Source of the DNA: Pontibaca salina
GTDB lineage: Bacteria > Pseudomonadota > Alphaproteobacteria > Rhodobacterales > Rhodobacteraceae
Assembly: GCF_016307205.1 (NCBI RefSeq)
Contig: NZ_JAEIJD010000002.1
Span: 1 to 64,000 of the forward strand
Direction of reading: 5' to 3'
Length of the DNA stretch: 64,000 bases
The stretch's first letter is position 1. Each line of letters begins with the position of its first letter. Below are positions 34,710-42,603 of this stretch, piece by piece. Position numbers and translations under genes: made by a program. The notes under the pieces are model-generated. The model did no database searches. It was not told the origin of the DNA and saw nothing but the letters and a program-made list of their open reading frames with translations.

Positions 34710-36056
34710 TTACTCCGAGGCGATCTGCTCCGCTGGGACGATATTAATTGTCTCGTCGCCGGTTTCGGTGAATTGCCAGATCGCGACCGGGGTTTTCACG
34801 TCACCATTTTCGTCAAAATCGACCGACCCGCCAGCACCGACATAATCAATGTCTTGCCCATCCTTGATCATTTGCAGCGCCTTGGTGATCTCTGCTTGGC
34901 TGCCGCCGATGATCGTTTCGCCGGGGGCATTGGCGATCGGGCGCAGTCGGTCGGCCAGTTCGCGCCCGGTAATCTCGGCCGGGTCGGTGATGCCATCGGC
35001 AATCGCCTTGGCCAGCGCCAGACCGATCACCATGCCTGCGTCATAAGTGGTTTCGCTGAAGGGAGGAATACGGTCATGTCCATATGCGGCCTTGTAGGCT
35101 TCAGCGAAACTTTTGTAGCTTTCCGATTCCGGGTCGGCAGAGGGCACGGTGCCGAGTTTGCCAACCAGATCTGCCCCGCCGACTGCATCTAGCACCTCGC
35201 TAGAGCGGTTGGCATCGGTAAACTGCCAATTGGTATAGTCAAAGATATCGCGGCTTTCTTTCAGGATTGCCGCAGTATGAGCGGGGTAGGTCGGCAAGAT
35301 CAAGATATCCGGATTATCCTTGAGCGCGGCCGACAGTTGTGAGCGATAGGTCGGCTGGACCTCTTCGGGATGTGCGACCTCGGCCAGAACCGTGCCGCCG
35401 CGCTTCTCAAAAGCTGCGGTAAACGCGTTCGATAGACCCTGACCATATGGATTGTTGATATAAATCGTAGCTGCTGTTGAAAATTTGTAGTCATCAATAA
35501 GGTTGCCCGCCGCTAGGTCAGCTGCAACCACGCCTTGCAGGGCATCCGAGGGACTGGTCCGGAAAAGCAGATCAGCCTCGGCATCTTCGGGCAGGATCGA
35601 AACCAGCGGCGATGTCGTACCGTTACCGACCTGAAGCACACCTGAGGGAATGGTAACCGATGTTGCAATCGCGACGGTGACGCCACTGGACCATGCGGCG
35701 ATGACCGCCGGCACGCCGTCTGCCTCGACCAGCTTGCGCGCCGCCTCAATTGCGGGGGTCGGCAAGGTGTTGGAGTCTTCCGCGATCAGCCGGGAAACGA
35801 TGGGGCCGCCAAAAACCTCTTCTGCGGCAACATTGATCTGATCGAGCGCCAGCTTGGCCGCATCGCGGTAGAATACGCCATACTCGGCACCGGAGCCGGT
35901 AAACGCCACGACCTGACCGATCGGGACTTCGGGCGGCGCTTCCTGCGCCCAGGTTGATGCGGCGAAGGACGCGCTAAGCGTCACTAGGCCTGCCGTCAAG
36001 CCAACAGAGTTCATAAACCTGCGGCGATGGGGATTATTTAATTGTTTTTTTGACAT
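34710..36056 (-). CDS. ABC transporter substrate-binding protein (LivK-like), Tat-type signal
   Basis: A 448-residue periplasmic binding protein. The N terminus MSKKQLNNPHRRRFMNSVGL carries a twin-arginine-like RRRFM followed by a hydrophobic stretch and cleavage near STWA-QEA. The body is type-I periplasmic fold: VPIGQVVAFTGSGAEYGVFYRDAAKLALDQINVA and WSSGVTVAIATSVTIPSGV. It is longer than LivJ/K (about 350). gaggaat lies 6 bases before the ATG at 36056. It faces livGFHM on the opposite strand, the likely partner, so it can be regulated separately from the membrane components. Confidence 0.9.
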   Translation of the reverse strand: MSKKQLNNPHRRRFMNSVGLTAGLVTLSASFAASTWAQEAPPEVPIGQVVAFTGSGAEYGVFYRDAAKLALDQINVAAEEVFGGPIVSRLIAEDSNTLPTPAIEAARKLVEADGVPAVIAAWSSGVTVAIATSVTIPSGVLQVGNGTTSPLVSILPEDAEADLLFRTSPSDALQGVVAADLAAGNLIDDYKFSTAATIYINNPYGQGLSNAFTAAFEKRGGTVLAEVAHPEEVQPTYRSQLSAALKDNPDILILPTYPAHTAAILKESRDIFDYTNWQFTDANRSSEVLDAVGGADLVGKLGTVPSADPESESYKSFAEAYKAAYGHDRIPPFSETTYDAGMVIGLALAKAIADGITDPAEITGRELADRLRPIANAPGETIIGGSQAEITKALQMIKDGQDIDYVGAGGSVDFDENGDVKTPVAIWQFTETGDETINIVPAEQIASE

Positions 36057-36394
36057 GTATTCCTCCTGTTGCCATGCGCAGGGTGGTGGGTTGTTCCGAC
36101 CGTTTCCTGCTACGATAACAAGGGAAGGGTAGCATAGGGTGCCGATTTGCCCCAAATGATCTTTTTCGGGAGAAAGCCAGAGGATTCCGGGAGGCCACGT
36201 GGGAAACTTGCCGACATTGCGGTAATGGTTTAAAAGAGGGGCTCGGCCTTGATAGGCTGCATTCTATACTTTGATATGCAGTAGGCGCATCGCGTGAAAA
36301 TGCGCCGCATCGGCCATAACCCAAACCCCAAACCCGTTTCGCCTGAGTACAGGTTGAAGAATCGTCGGGGGAACCTGCATCAAGGAAGACAAGC
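36057..36394. other. Divergent intergenic region before rtcB-like gene
   Basis: No gene is seen in these 338 bases between two divergently read genes. A 7-base hairpin, ggcgcat (36284-36290) with atgcgcc (36300-36306), lies about 90 bases before the rtcB-like start. ttgata (36249-36254) with tgatat 17 bases further on could be a promoter for it, but the match is moderate. Confidence 0.45.
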
Positions 36395-37588
36395 ATGAAA
36401 GAAATAATCGTCATGGGTGACGCGGAACAAGGCGCGATAAAACAGGCCGAAAACTGCCTGGTTGACGCTGAAGCGATGTTGCTGATGGCGGATAATCACA
36501 AGGGCTATGGCATGCCGGTCGGCGGTGTAGCCGTCTATAAAGATAAAATTCCTCCGGCCGGTGTGGGCTTTGATATTGCGTGCGGGAACAAGGCCGTCAA
36601 GACCGACATTAAGGTTGGCGATATCAAGCGCAGACTGGAACCTTTGGCCGAAACCATCTTTGATACACTGGCTTTCGGAGTCGGTGAGGATAACAAGATC
36701 AGGGTCGAGCATGCGCTCTTTGACGATCCGGTATGGAATGAAGTTCCATTTTTAAAAGATACACCCCGATTGAAGCGAACCGCTCGCGCGCAATTGGGAT
36801 CGATCGGCGCGGGAAATCATTATGTCGATGTCTTTGCCGATGAAAATGACGATATTTGGGTCGGTGCGCATTTCGGATCGCGTAATCTGGGTCACAGTAT
36901 CGCCTCGCATTTCATGAAACAAGCCGGGGATAATCTGAATATTATGGATCAAACTCCCCATACACTTGATGTGAACTCGCAGCTTGGCCAAGACTATATC
37001 GCCTGCATGAAATTGGCGGGACAATATGCCTATGCCGGTCGCGACTGGGTTTGTGAAACCGTGGTGGACATTTTAGGCGGGAGAATCACGGACGAGGTCC
37101 ACAATCACCACAACTATGCCTGGCTGGAAACGCATGATAACGAAGAATATTGGGTTGTGCGAAAGGGAGCCACTCCGGCCTTTCCCGATCAGCGCGGGTT
37201 TGTCGGTGCCTCAATGGGCGATGATTCCGTCATTCTGACAGGTGTGGACAACGAAGCATCGCGCAGGTTGTTCTACTCGACCATTCATGGGGCCGGGCGC
37301 GTCATGTCACGCACACAGGCGGCAGGTCGAAGGCGTAGGGTCCGCAGCCAAAGAAAAAGGTCGGACGGAACGACATATAGATTTAATGAATGGGTACATG
37401 AGGGCGGCCGCGTGGATTTCGACGCGGTACAGGACAGGCTAATAAACGAAGGGATCGTCCTGCGGGGGGGCGGCGCGGATGAGGCACCAGAAGTTTACAA
37501 GAATTTGTCCGAAGTTCTTGAGGCACATGCGGGAACCGTGAAGGTTCTTCACAGATTGCGCCCGTTGATCGTATGTATGGCGGATTAA
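36395..37588 (+). CDS. rtcB: RtcB-family RNA ligase
   Basis: A 397-residue RtcB-type protein, expected to join RNA 2',3'-cyclic or 3'-phosphate ends to 5'-OH ends using GTP and Mn. Conserved blocks are GVGFDIACGNK (metal-binding Cys), QLGSIGAGNHYVDV, VHNHHNYAW, FVGASMGDDSVI and HGAGRVMSRTQA, in which the His is the guanylylation site; all key residues are present. The gene is more AT-rich and uses codons such as AAA, GAT, ATT and AGA more than its neighbours, suggesting transfer. There is no archease, RtcA or RtcR gene nearby. It ends 31 bases before a hairpin. Confidence 0.92.
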   Translation: MKEIIVMGDAEQGAIKQAENCLVDAEAMLLMADNHKGYGMPVGGVAVYKDKIPPAGVGFDIACGNKAVKTDIKVGDIKRRLEPLAETIFDTLAFGVGEDNKIRVEHALFDDPVWNEVPFLKDTPRLKRTARAQLGSIGAGNHYVDVFADENDDIWVGAHFGSRNLGHSIASHFMKQAGDNLNIMDQTPHTLDVNSQLGQDYIACMKLAGQYAYAGRDWVCETVVDILGGRITDEVHNHHNYAWLETHDNEEYWVVRKGATPAFPDQRGFVGASMGDDSVILTGVDNEASRRLFYSTIHGAGRVMSRTQAAGRRRRVRSQRKRSDGTTYRFNEWVHEGGRVDFDAVQDRLINEGIVLRGGGADEAPEVYKNLSEVLEAHAGTVKVLHRLRPLIVCMAD

Positions 37589-37618
37589 TCAGCGACTTGC
37601 GTAAGCGGCTATGAAATG

Positions 37619-37647
37619 GCGTGTCGCCCGAAATATGGACGACACGC
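37619..37647. terminator. Bidirectional hairpin between rtcB and DUF1127 gene
   Basis: gcgtgtcg (37619-37626) and cgacacgc (37640-37647) form a perfect 8-base stem with a 13-base loop. It lies between the convergent ends of the rtcB-like gene and the DUF1127 gene, consistent with shared termination; there is no T run. Confidence 0.6.
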
Positions 37648-37661
37648 GTAGAGGTCGGAGT

Positions 37662-37931
37662 TTATCGCTGACGCGGTGACGTCAGAGACTGATCGGCTTC
37701 ATACGTTTCGATTTCGCGAATATAGTGCGGAATTTGCCCGCGCGTGATGCCAATATCGGACAGCAGATGGTCGTCAAAGCTTTGCAGAGTGGCAATCGCG
37801 CGGCGCCGTTGCCAGTTGGCGAATCCTCTGGCGAAGACGCGGCGTAGACGGCGAAATAGGCCGGGCATTGCTGGCGCAAAGATTTGCGGGTGCAACTGAC
37901 CTTGCCACTGCGGTTGTGTATGTACAGTCAT
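37662..37931 (-). CDS. DUF1127 (YjiS-like) small basic protein
   Basis: An 89-residue protein whose C-terminal half is the DUF1127 domain: RRRAIATLQSFDDHLLSDIGITRGQIPHYIREIE. It is rich in Arg, with a predicted helix-turn-helix-like hairpin. In Rhodobacter, DUF1127 proteins are stress-induced and at least one affects RNA turnover; that is background knowledge and not shown here. gaggag lies 8 bases before the ATG at 37931. It is followed by the shared hairpin at 37619. Confidence 0.9.
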   Translation of the reverse strand: MTVHTQPQWQGQLHPQIFAPAMPGLFRRLRRVFARGFANWQRRRAIATLQSFDDHLLSDIGITRGQIPHYIREIETYEADQSLTSPRQR

Positions 37932-38110
37932 GTTTTTGTCTCCTCATGTCAGAAATCAGGTGCTTTTGATCCGGTGGCGCTGCGGTAATACGGTGACAGC
38001 GACGCCGGAAAACGCTGTGTGGCGATTTCGGAGAATCCGTTGGGATTGCCTTGTTGCCAGTTTGTGCGGCGAAGGTCGCACGCACGATTGATCGGTAATT
38101 GATCAAGAAG

Positions 38111-38183
38111 ACCCCGAGGCCGACAGGGGTGTAGACGATCCCTGTCGCCCGGGGTTACATGCGGGTCAGTAGTGACCCCGCAT
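38111..38183. repeat. Two tandem hairpins (possible sRNA or terminator structures)
   Basis: The first hairpin (38111-38155) has an outer stem accccg/cggggt and an inner 8-base stem cgacaggg/ccctgtcg with an 11-base loop. The second (38159-38183) pairs atgcgggtca with tgaccccgcat, one bulged base, around a gtag tetraloop. They are 3 bases apart, upstream of the DUF1127 gene on its strand. No clear T run follows on either strand. Confidence 0.55.
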
Positions 38184-38541
38184 GGTGCATAAATTTCCTA
38201 TACAAACTGAACACGAGCATACCCTTCATATGGTCTCAATGGCTCTGAATTTCAATCCCTTGAGGCTGCTCTTTTTAGGTGGAATCGGCATGAAAACGCC
38301 TGTTTTAGCGGGCGATTGTCGCGTCGACGCTGCGGTCACCCGTTCGGGTTCGGAGGCTAGTTGACTAAAATGGTAGGGATCTTTATGGTGGCCCTATGAT
38401 GGTTCACCAATATTACTTCCGTTTTCGATTGCTGACCCGCCTCTGACCCCGGGGGGTGGCGTCAGAACGCCTGTGTCGCCTTCCGGGGCTTCCTGATAAT
38501 CCTGATGCGGAAAATAACCTTAAGGTTGTTTGGGAGGTGGC

Positions 38542-38850
38542 ATGACCATCAAGGGCCAGTCGACAAACTCAGGCTTTATCCTGCGTGATAAGATCAACTT
38601 TAGCGCTTGGACTTATAGGGCGCTCTCTCGCGATCTTGTGTCGTTCGACTCACATATGACCTATGTGGTTCAGTAGGTGTGCTGCGCGCGGCTGGTGCGG
38701 GCCGACACCGGCCTCGAAGACATCCCTGTAGCCTCTTTGTTTGGGATTACATTGATCGGACTAGGCGAACTCTAATTGTTTCGCCTGCCGTTCACCGCTG
38801 GTCTGATCTTCGAACTGGTGCTTTTTGTTGCGCCGGTCTTGGAAAGTTGA
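38542..38850 (+). pseudogene. Possible decayed small membrane-protein gene with two in-frame stops
   Basis: From an ATG at 38542 with ggagg 4 bases upstream, one frame reads 44 codons (MTIKGQSTNSGFILRDKINF...), then TAG at 38674, then directly GTG and 31 codons (...TGLEDIPVASLFGITLIGLGEL), TAA at 38773, then 24 further codons (LFRLPFTAGLIFELVLFVAP...) to TGA at 38850. The last two pieces are hydrophobic and would make about two membrane spans if joined. Continuity in one frame across two stops suggests a degraded gene; a genuine 44-residue peptide is the alternative. I do not recognise a family. Confidence 0.35.
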
Positions 38851-39131
38851 GTCACAATCCCGTGGGGATCACCCTGCGACTATGGATTTCTCTACAGGAC
38901 CACCTTTTTGTGTATACGTAGTAGAAGCTCTGTTTTCCGCGGTTCTATTACTTTCAACGCTGACACTGCTGTATGGAGTTGTACCGTGTCTTATGCATTA
39001 TTTCGCGTCATCTGTGCTGGTTGCGCTGCGATCCTGCCCCGAGCCGCTCGTGTGCGCTGTCCTCACTGTCATCATCCGATCACCCCGCGACGCCGAGTTC
39101 TATCGCGTCGTCCAATTATTAGGCATGTTGC

Positions 39132-40046
39132 ATGAGCGCAAAACAAAATCTTAGACGTCTTGTCTGGCCGGTCGTTCTGATGATCGTTGCGGTCGGGCTG
39201 CTGATTAACCGGACAGCGCTCGCTGGGCTGTTTGAAAATGGCGACCTGGTGATCCTTGCGATCACTGCATTGTCATATTTCTCAGCCGCGTGGCTGCTCA
39301 GTCGTATTGTGGCACTGGTTCTTGACCAGAACCCGATCCGCAAGCGGCGCTACCCGCGCCTATTGAAGGATCTGATCGCCGTTATTCTGTTTTTCGTGGC
39401 TTTTGCCGCGACAGGCGCGTTGTTTATGGGGCAGGGCGCCGTGGGAGCCTTGGCGGGTTCGGGTCTGGTTATCGCGATGCTGGGCTTCGCGATCCGAAAC
39501 GTGGTGGCCGACACGTTGTCGGGAATCGCGCTGGGCATCGAAGGGCCGTTCCGTATCGGCGACTGGATCGACATCGACGGGCTGGCCCGTGGCAAGGTGA
39601 TCGAGATCGGTTGGCGTACAACCCGAATTCTGACCCGCGATTCCGCCTATACGATCCTGCCGAACAGCCAAATTGCGCGCCAACGCATCATCAACTATTC
39701 CGCTCCCAAGCCGCAATACCGGGCCCAGATCGCGATTACGCTGGACCACACATTGCCAATTTCAACGGCACGTGAGTTGATGCTGGAAGCGGTGAAAAAG
39801 GCCAAGCTGATCCAGCAGGATCCATCGCCCGATGTGCGTGTTCGCTCCTATGACGAAGGCGGTATCACCTATTCCGTGCGCTACTGGCTGTCCCGGTTTG
39901 AGCGCGACGTCGACTGCCGCGATGAGGTATACAGCCTGATCGACGATGCCTTGCGTCAGGCGGGCAGTATCGTACCGCATCGCCGGATTGAACTGGTGCG
40001 CAGCGGCGCGCGCGGCAGTTCTGTAATGAAAGATGACTTCGACTGA
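39132..40046 (+). CDS. Mechanosensitive ion channel, MscS family
   Basis: A 304-residue MscS-type channel that opens on membrane tension. Three or four N-terminal hydrophobic segments (residues about 10-130) lead to the pore-lining helix GALAGSGLVIAMLGFAIRNVV, followed by the signature LGIEGPFRIGDWIDIDGLARGKVIEIGWRTTRILTRD and NSQIARQRIINYS. The C-terminal domain has the MscS alpha-beta fold. The RBS before the ATG is weak. It follows the poorly coding interval and is convergent with ctaD. Confidence 0.92.
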   Translation: MSAKQNLRRLVWPVVLMIVAVGLLINRTALAGLFENGDLVILAITALSYFSAAWLLSRIVALVLDQNPIRKRRYPRLLKDLIAVILFFVAFAATGALFMGQGAVGALAGSGLVIAMLGFAIRNVVADTLSGIALGIEGPFRIGDWIDIDGLARGKVIEIGWRTTRILTRDSAYTILPNSQIARQRIINYSAPKPQYRAQIAITLDHTLPISTARELMLEAVKKAKLIQQDPSPDVRVRSYDEGGITYSVRYWLSRFERDVDCRDEVYSLIDDALRQAGSIVPHRRIELVRSGARGSSVMKDDFD

Positions 40047-40088
40047 TTGCGCGTCAGCGCGATGGCGTATCATTACGGCCGCAGACCA

Positions 40089-41750
40089 TCAGGCCGGGTG
40101 ATGGCGCCAATCGTCGGGGTGTGGCAACTGCTCGAAAGTGTGTTCAGGGGGTGGGCTGGATAGGGTCCACTCCAGCGTATCGGCGTATTCGTTCCAGTAA
40201 TTCGCGCGGATTTCTCGTTTGCCCGCCAGCAGCGTATAGGTCACGATGCCGATAAAGAGCAGGAACGATGCGAACGACAGTAGCGCACCCCAGCTTGAGA
40301 TGTGGTTCCACAGTGCGAAGCCTTCGGGATAGTCGATGTAGCGACGTGGCATGCCCTGTCGGCCCAGAAAATGCTGTGGAAAAAAGGTCAGGTTGACCCC
40401 GATGAAGAACAGCCAAAAATGCAGCTTGCCCGCCCATTCGGGATATTGTCGGCCAGAGATCTTGGCCATCCAGTAATAAAGCCCAGCGAACAGAGCGAAT
40501 ATGGCACCAAGGCTCATCACGTAATGGAAATGGGCCACCACATAATAGGTGTCGTGATAATATCGGTCTATGGATGCCTGCGCGACGCTTACGCCGGTCA
40601 CACCTCCGATCGTAAACAGGAAGATGAACCCGGTCGCAAATAGCATTGGCGTCTTGAACTGGATCGAGCCACCCCACATGGTGGCAAGCCATGAGAAGAT
40701 CTTGATACCGGTGGGCACCGCGATCGTCACCGATGCGATCTGGAAAAAGCTCTGTTGCGGGATCGACATGCCAACAGTGAACATGTGATGCGCCCACACC
40801 GCGAACCCAAGAAAGGCAATCGCGATCAGCGCCCAGACCATTCCCAAATAGCCAAAGATCGGTTTTCTTGAGAATGTGGCAATCACGTGGCTAACGATGC
40901 CAAATCCTGGAAGGACGACGATATAAACCTCGGGATGCCCAAAAAACCAGAACAGATGCTGATAAAGGACCGGATCGCCGCCCTCGGCAGGCGTGAAAAA
41001 CCCAAACCCGAAATTGCGGTCCATGAGCAACATGGTGACGGCACCAGCCAAGGCAGGGACGGCCATAAGCAGCATCCACGCCGTGACAAAGACCGACCAG
41101 GCAAACAGCGGTACCTTGAACAGTGTCATTCCCGGTGCGCGCATGTTCAGGAACGTGGTGATCATGTTGATCGCCCCAAGTATCGAACTCGCACCCGATA
41201 GGTGCACAGCGAAAATCGCCATATCCATTGACATGCTATCATCATGTACGGAAAGCGGGGCGTAGAGGGTCCAGCCCACGCCCGCGCCGTGCGATCCGTC
41301 ACCGCCCGGTACGAAAAACGACATGACCGCCATCGATGTTCCCGCGACAAACAGCCAGTAGCTGAGGTTATTGAGCCGTGGAAACGCCATATCCGGCGCG
41401 CCGATCATCAGCGGCAGAAAGTAATTTCCAAGACCGCCAAACAGCGCCGGGATGATCACGAAGAACATCATCAGCAGGCCGTGATAGGTGACAAGGATGT
41501 TGTAGAGATGGCTATCCGGGGTGCAAGCCGTGGCTAGAATCCAAAAGCGCAGCCCCTCGGTGCAGAAAAATTGCACGCCGGGGTCCATCAACTCAAGCCG
41601 CATCAGCACGGAGAGTGCTGCCGCGATCAACCCGACGAAGGCCGCCGTAAACAGATAGAGGATGCCGATATCCTTGTGGTTCGTCGACATGAACCAGCGG
41701 GTGAAGAAATCGCGCCCTCTAGCGCTATGACCTAGTGTGGCCTCGCTCAT
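40089..41750 (-). CDS. ctaD: Cytochrome c oxidase subunit I (aa3 type)
   Basis: A 553-residue haem-copper oxidase subunit I, catalysing O2 reduction and proton pumping. HPEVYI (about 270-275, with the D-channel Glu), [14 protein letters not shown] (K-channel Lys, about residue 350) and VAHFHYVMS (haem ligands, about 404-411) are intact, as is the low-spin haem region [11 protein letters not shown] and [12 protein letters not shown]. Compared with typical rhodobacterial sequence around PTGIK, this one has [16 protein letters not shown], a slightly divergent version. Subunits II and III are not nearby; a separate ctaD is normal in this group. It is divergent from an NsrR-type regulator. Confidence 0.95.
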   Translation of the reverse strand: MSEATLGHSARGRDFFTRWFMSTNHKDIGILYLFTAAFVGLIAAALSVLMRLELMDPGVQFFCTEGLRFWILATACTPDSHLYNILVTYHGLLMMFFVIIPALFGGLGNYFLPLMIGAPDMAFPRLNNLSYWLFVAGTSMAVMSFFVPGGDGSHGAGVGWTLYAPLSVHDDSMSMDMAIFAVHLSGASSILGAINMITTFLNMRAPGMTLFKVPLFAWSVFVTAWMLLMAVPALAGAVTMLLMDRNFGFGFFTPAEGGDPVLYQHLFWFFGHPEVYIVVLPGFGIVSHVIATFSRKPIFGYLGMVWALIAIAFLGFAVWAHHMFTVGMSIPQQSFFQIASVTIAVPTGIKIFSWLATMWGGSIQFKTPMLFATGFIFLFTIGGVTGVSVAQASIDRYYHDTYYVVAHFHYVMSLGAIFALFAGLYYWMAKISGRQYPEWAGKLHFWLFFIGVNLTFFPQHFLGRQGMPRRYIDYPEGFALWNHISSWGALLSFASFLLFIGIVTYTLLAGKREIRANYWNEYADTLEWTLSSPPPEHTFEQLPHPDDWRHHPA

Positions 41751-41887
41751 CGGTCTTCTCCTCGAACGGTGACAAGACGGCGTCGGGATGGACGACCTTG
41801 ACCCGGCGCGCGGAGTCTAACAGGTATTTTCAACGCAGATTACATGCCCTATAATAGGCTTTGTCAATATAGACTGAAGGAACGTTC

Positions 41888-42304
41888 ATGCGCTTGGCGG
41901 CTTTTACCGATTATGGACTGCGGATTCTCATGCGATTGGCGGATGCGCCCGAGCGGCGGTTTAGTACTGCTGAACTGGCCACTCAATTCAGAGTATCTCA
42001 GCATCACTTGACCAAGGTGGTACAGGATCTGGCACGCGGTGGGTTCATTACCACCCAGCGCGGCAGCGGCGGCGGCATCTCGCTGGCACGTGACAGCGAT
42101 ACCATCCGCTTGGGCGAAGTCGTGCGGTATCTTGAGCGGCGTTTCGCACTGGTCGAGTGTTTCCAAACGGATGGTGGTGAATGTGTGCTTGAACCGCGCT
42201 GTCGGCTGAAGGCGCGGTTGGCCTCGGCGCGTGAAGCTTTCTTTAAGGATCTTGACCGAAGCACCATCGCCGACTGTACTTGGCGCGACGGTGCCGCTGC
42301 CTGA
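41888..42304 (+). CDS. nsrR: Rrf2-family regulator, NsrR type
   Basis: A 138-residue Rrf2 protein with an N-terminal winged helix (MRLAAFTDYGLRILMRLADA) and three cysteines at 91, 99 and 105 in VECF...ECVLEPRC, spaced as in NsrR, where they bind a nitric-oxide-sensitive iron-sulfur cluster. gaagga lies 6 bases before the ATG. NsrR normally represses NO-detoxification genes. A truncated haemoglobin gene and ctaD lie within 2.5 kb, so they are candidate targets, but I could not identify a convincing binding site. Confidence 0.9.
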   Translation: MRLAAFTDYGLRILMRLADAPERRFSTAELATQFRVSQHHLTKVVQDLARGGFITTQRGSGGGISLARDSDTIRLGEVVRYLERRFALVECFQTDGGECVLEPRCRLKARLASAREAFFKDLDRSTIADCTWRDGAAA

Positions 42305-42330
42305 CGGAGCGCAGAAAAGGGGCGATCCCA

Positions 42331-42594
42331 ATGACCCGGATAGAAATCGCCGAGGACGTGATCGTGATCGATGCGCAGGCTGTGGCCAGCGGACTGCAGA
42401 TCGATGCCGCAGCGCTTAAACAGGGCATGCGCGATGGCTCAATCACCAGCCGTTGCGAGCGCGGCGAGGGCGAAGACGCGGGCCGGGTCCGGGTCACCTT
42501 CTTTTCGCCTGCGCGCCGAATGCGGATCACGGCAGATGACGCAGGCAATATACTCACTTGCAGTTCGGTAGGTTACACAAGGCGACCGTCTTAG
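42331..42594 (+). CDS. DUF6522 family protein
   Basis: An 87-residue small protein, MTRIEIAEDVIVIDAQAVAS..., ending CSSVGYTRRPS. It matches the small family now called DUF6522, of unknown function, commonly seen beside NsrR-type regulators in Rhodobacteraceae. It begins 26 bases after nsrR with aagggg upstream; I choose 42331 over a longer frame that would overlap nsrR. No membrane segment or signal is apparent. Two Cys are present. Confidence 0.75.
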   Translation: MTRIEIAEDVIVIDAQAVASGLQIDAAALKQGMRDGSITSRCERGEGEDAGRVRVTFFSPARRMRITADDAGNILTCSSVGYTRRPS

Positions 42595-42603
42595 CTGGGG
42601 CTG

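Larger units (their letters stand above)
37932..39131. other. 1.2-kb stretch with no intact recognisable gene
   Basis: This is the longest non-coding interval in the window, between the DUF1127 start and the MscS start. It holds an inverted repeat ttgatc/gatcaa (38088-38093 and 38101-38106), two tandem strong hairpins (38111-38183), a 12-base palindrome aaccttaaggtt (38516-38527) and the broken reading frame at 38542-38850. Short open frames such as 38182-38364 and 38882-39154 exist but have poor start signals and no family resemblance. Base composition is lower in GC and stop codons are frequent, consistent with decayed DNA or a regulatory/sRNA region. Confidence 0.55.

Noticed and set aside
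38182-38364. 60-codon frame in the low-coding interval
   Set aside because: It begins within the second hairpin, with no ribosome binding site and no recognisable features.
38882-39154. 90-codon frame with hydrophobic segment before mscS
   Set aside because: It lacks a ribosome binding site, overlaps the mscS start, shows no recognisable family and has non-coding-like composition.
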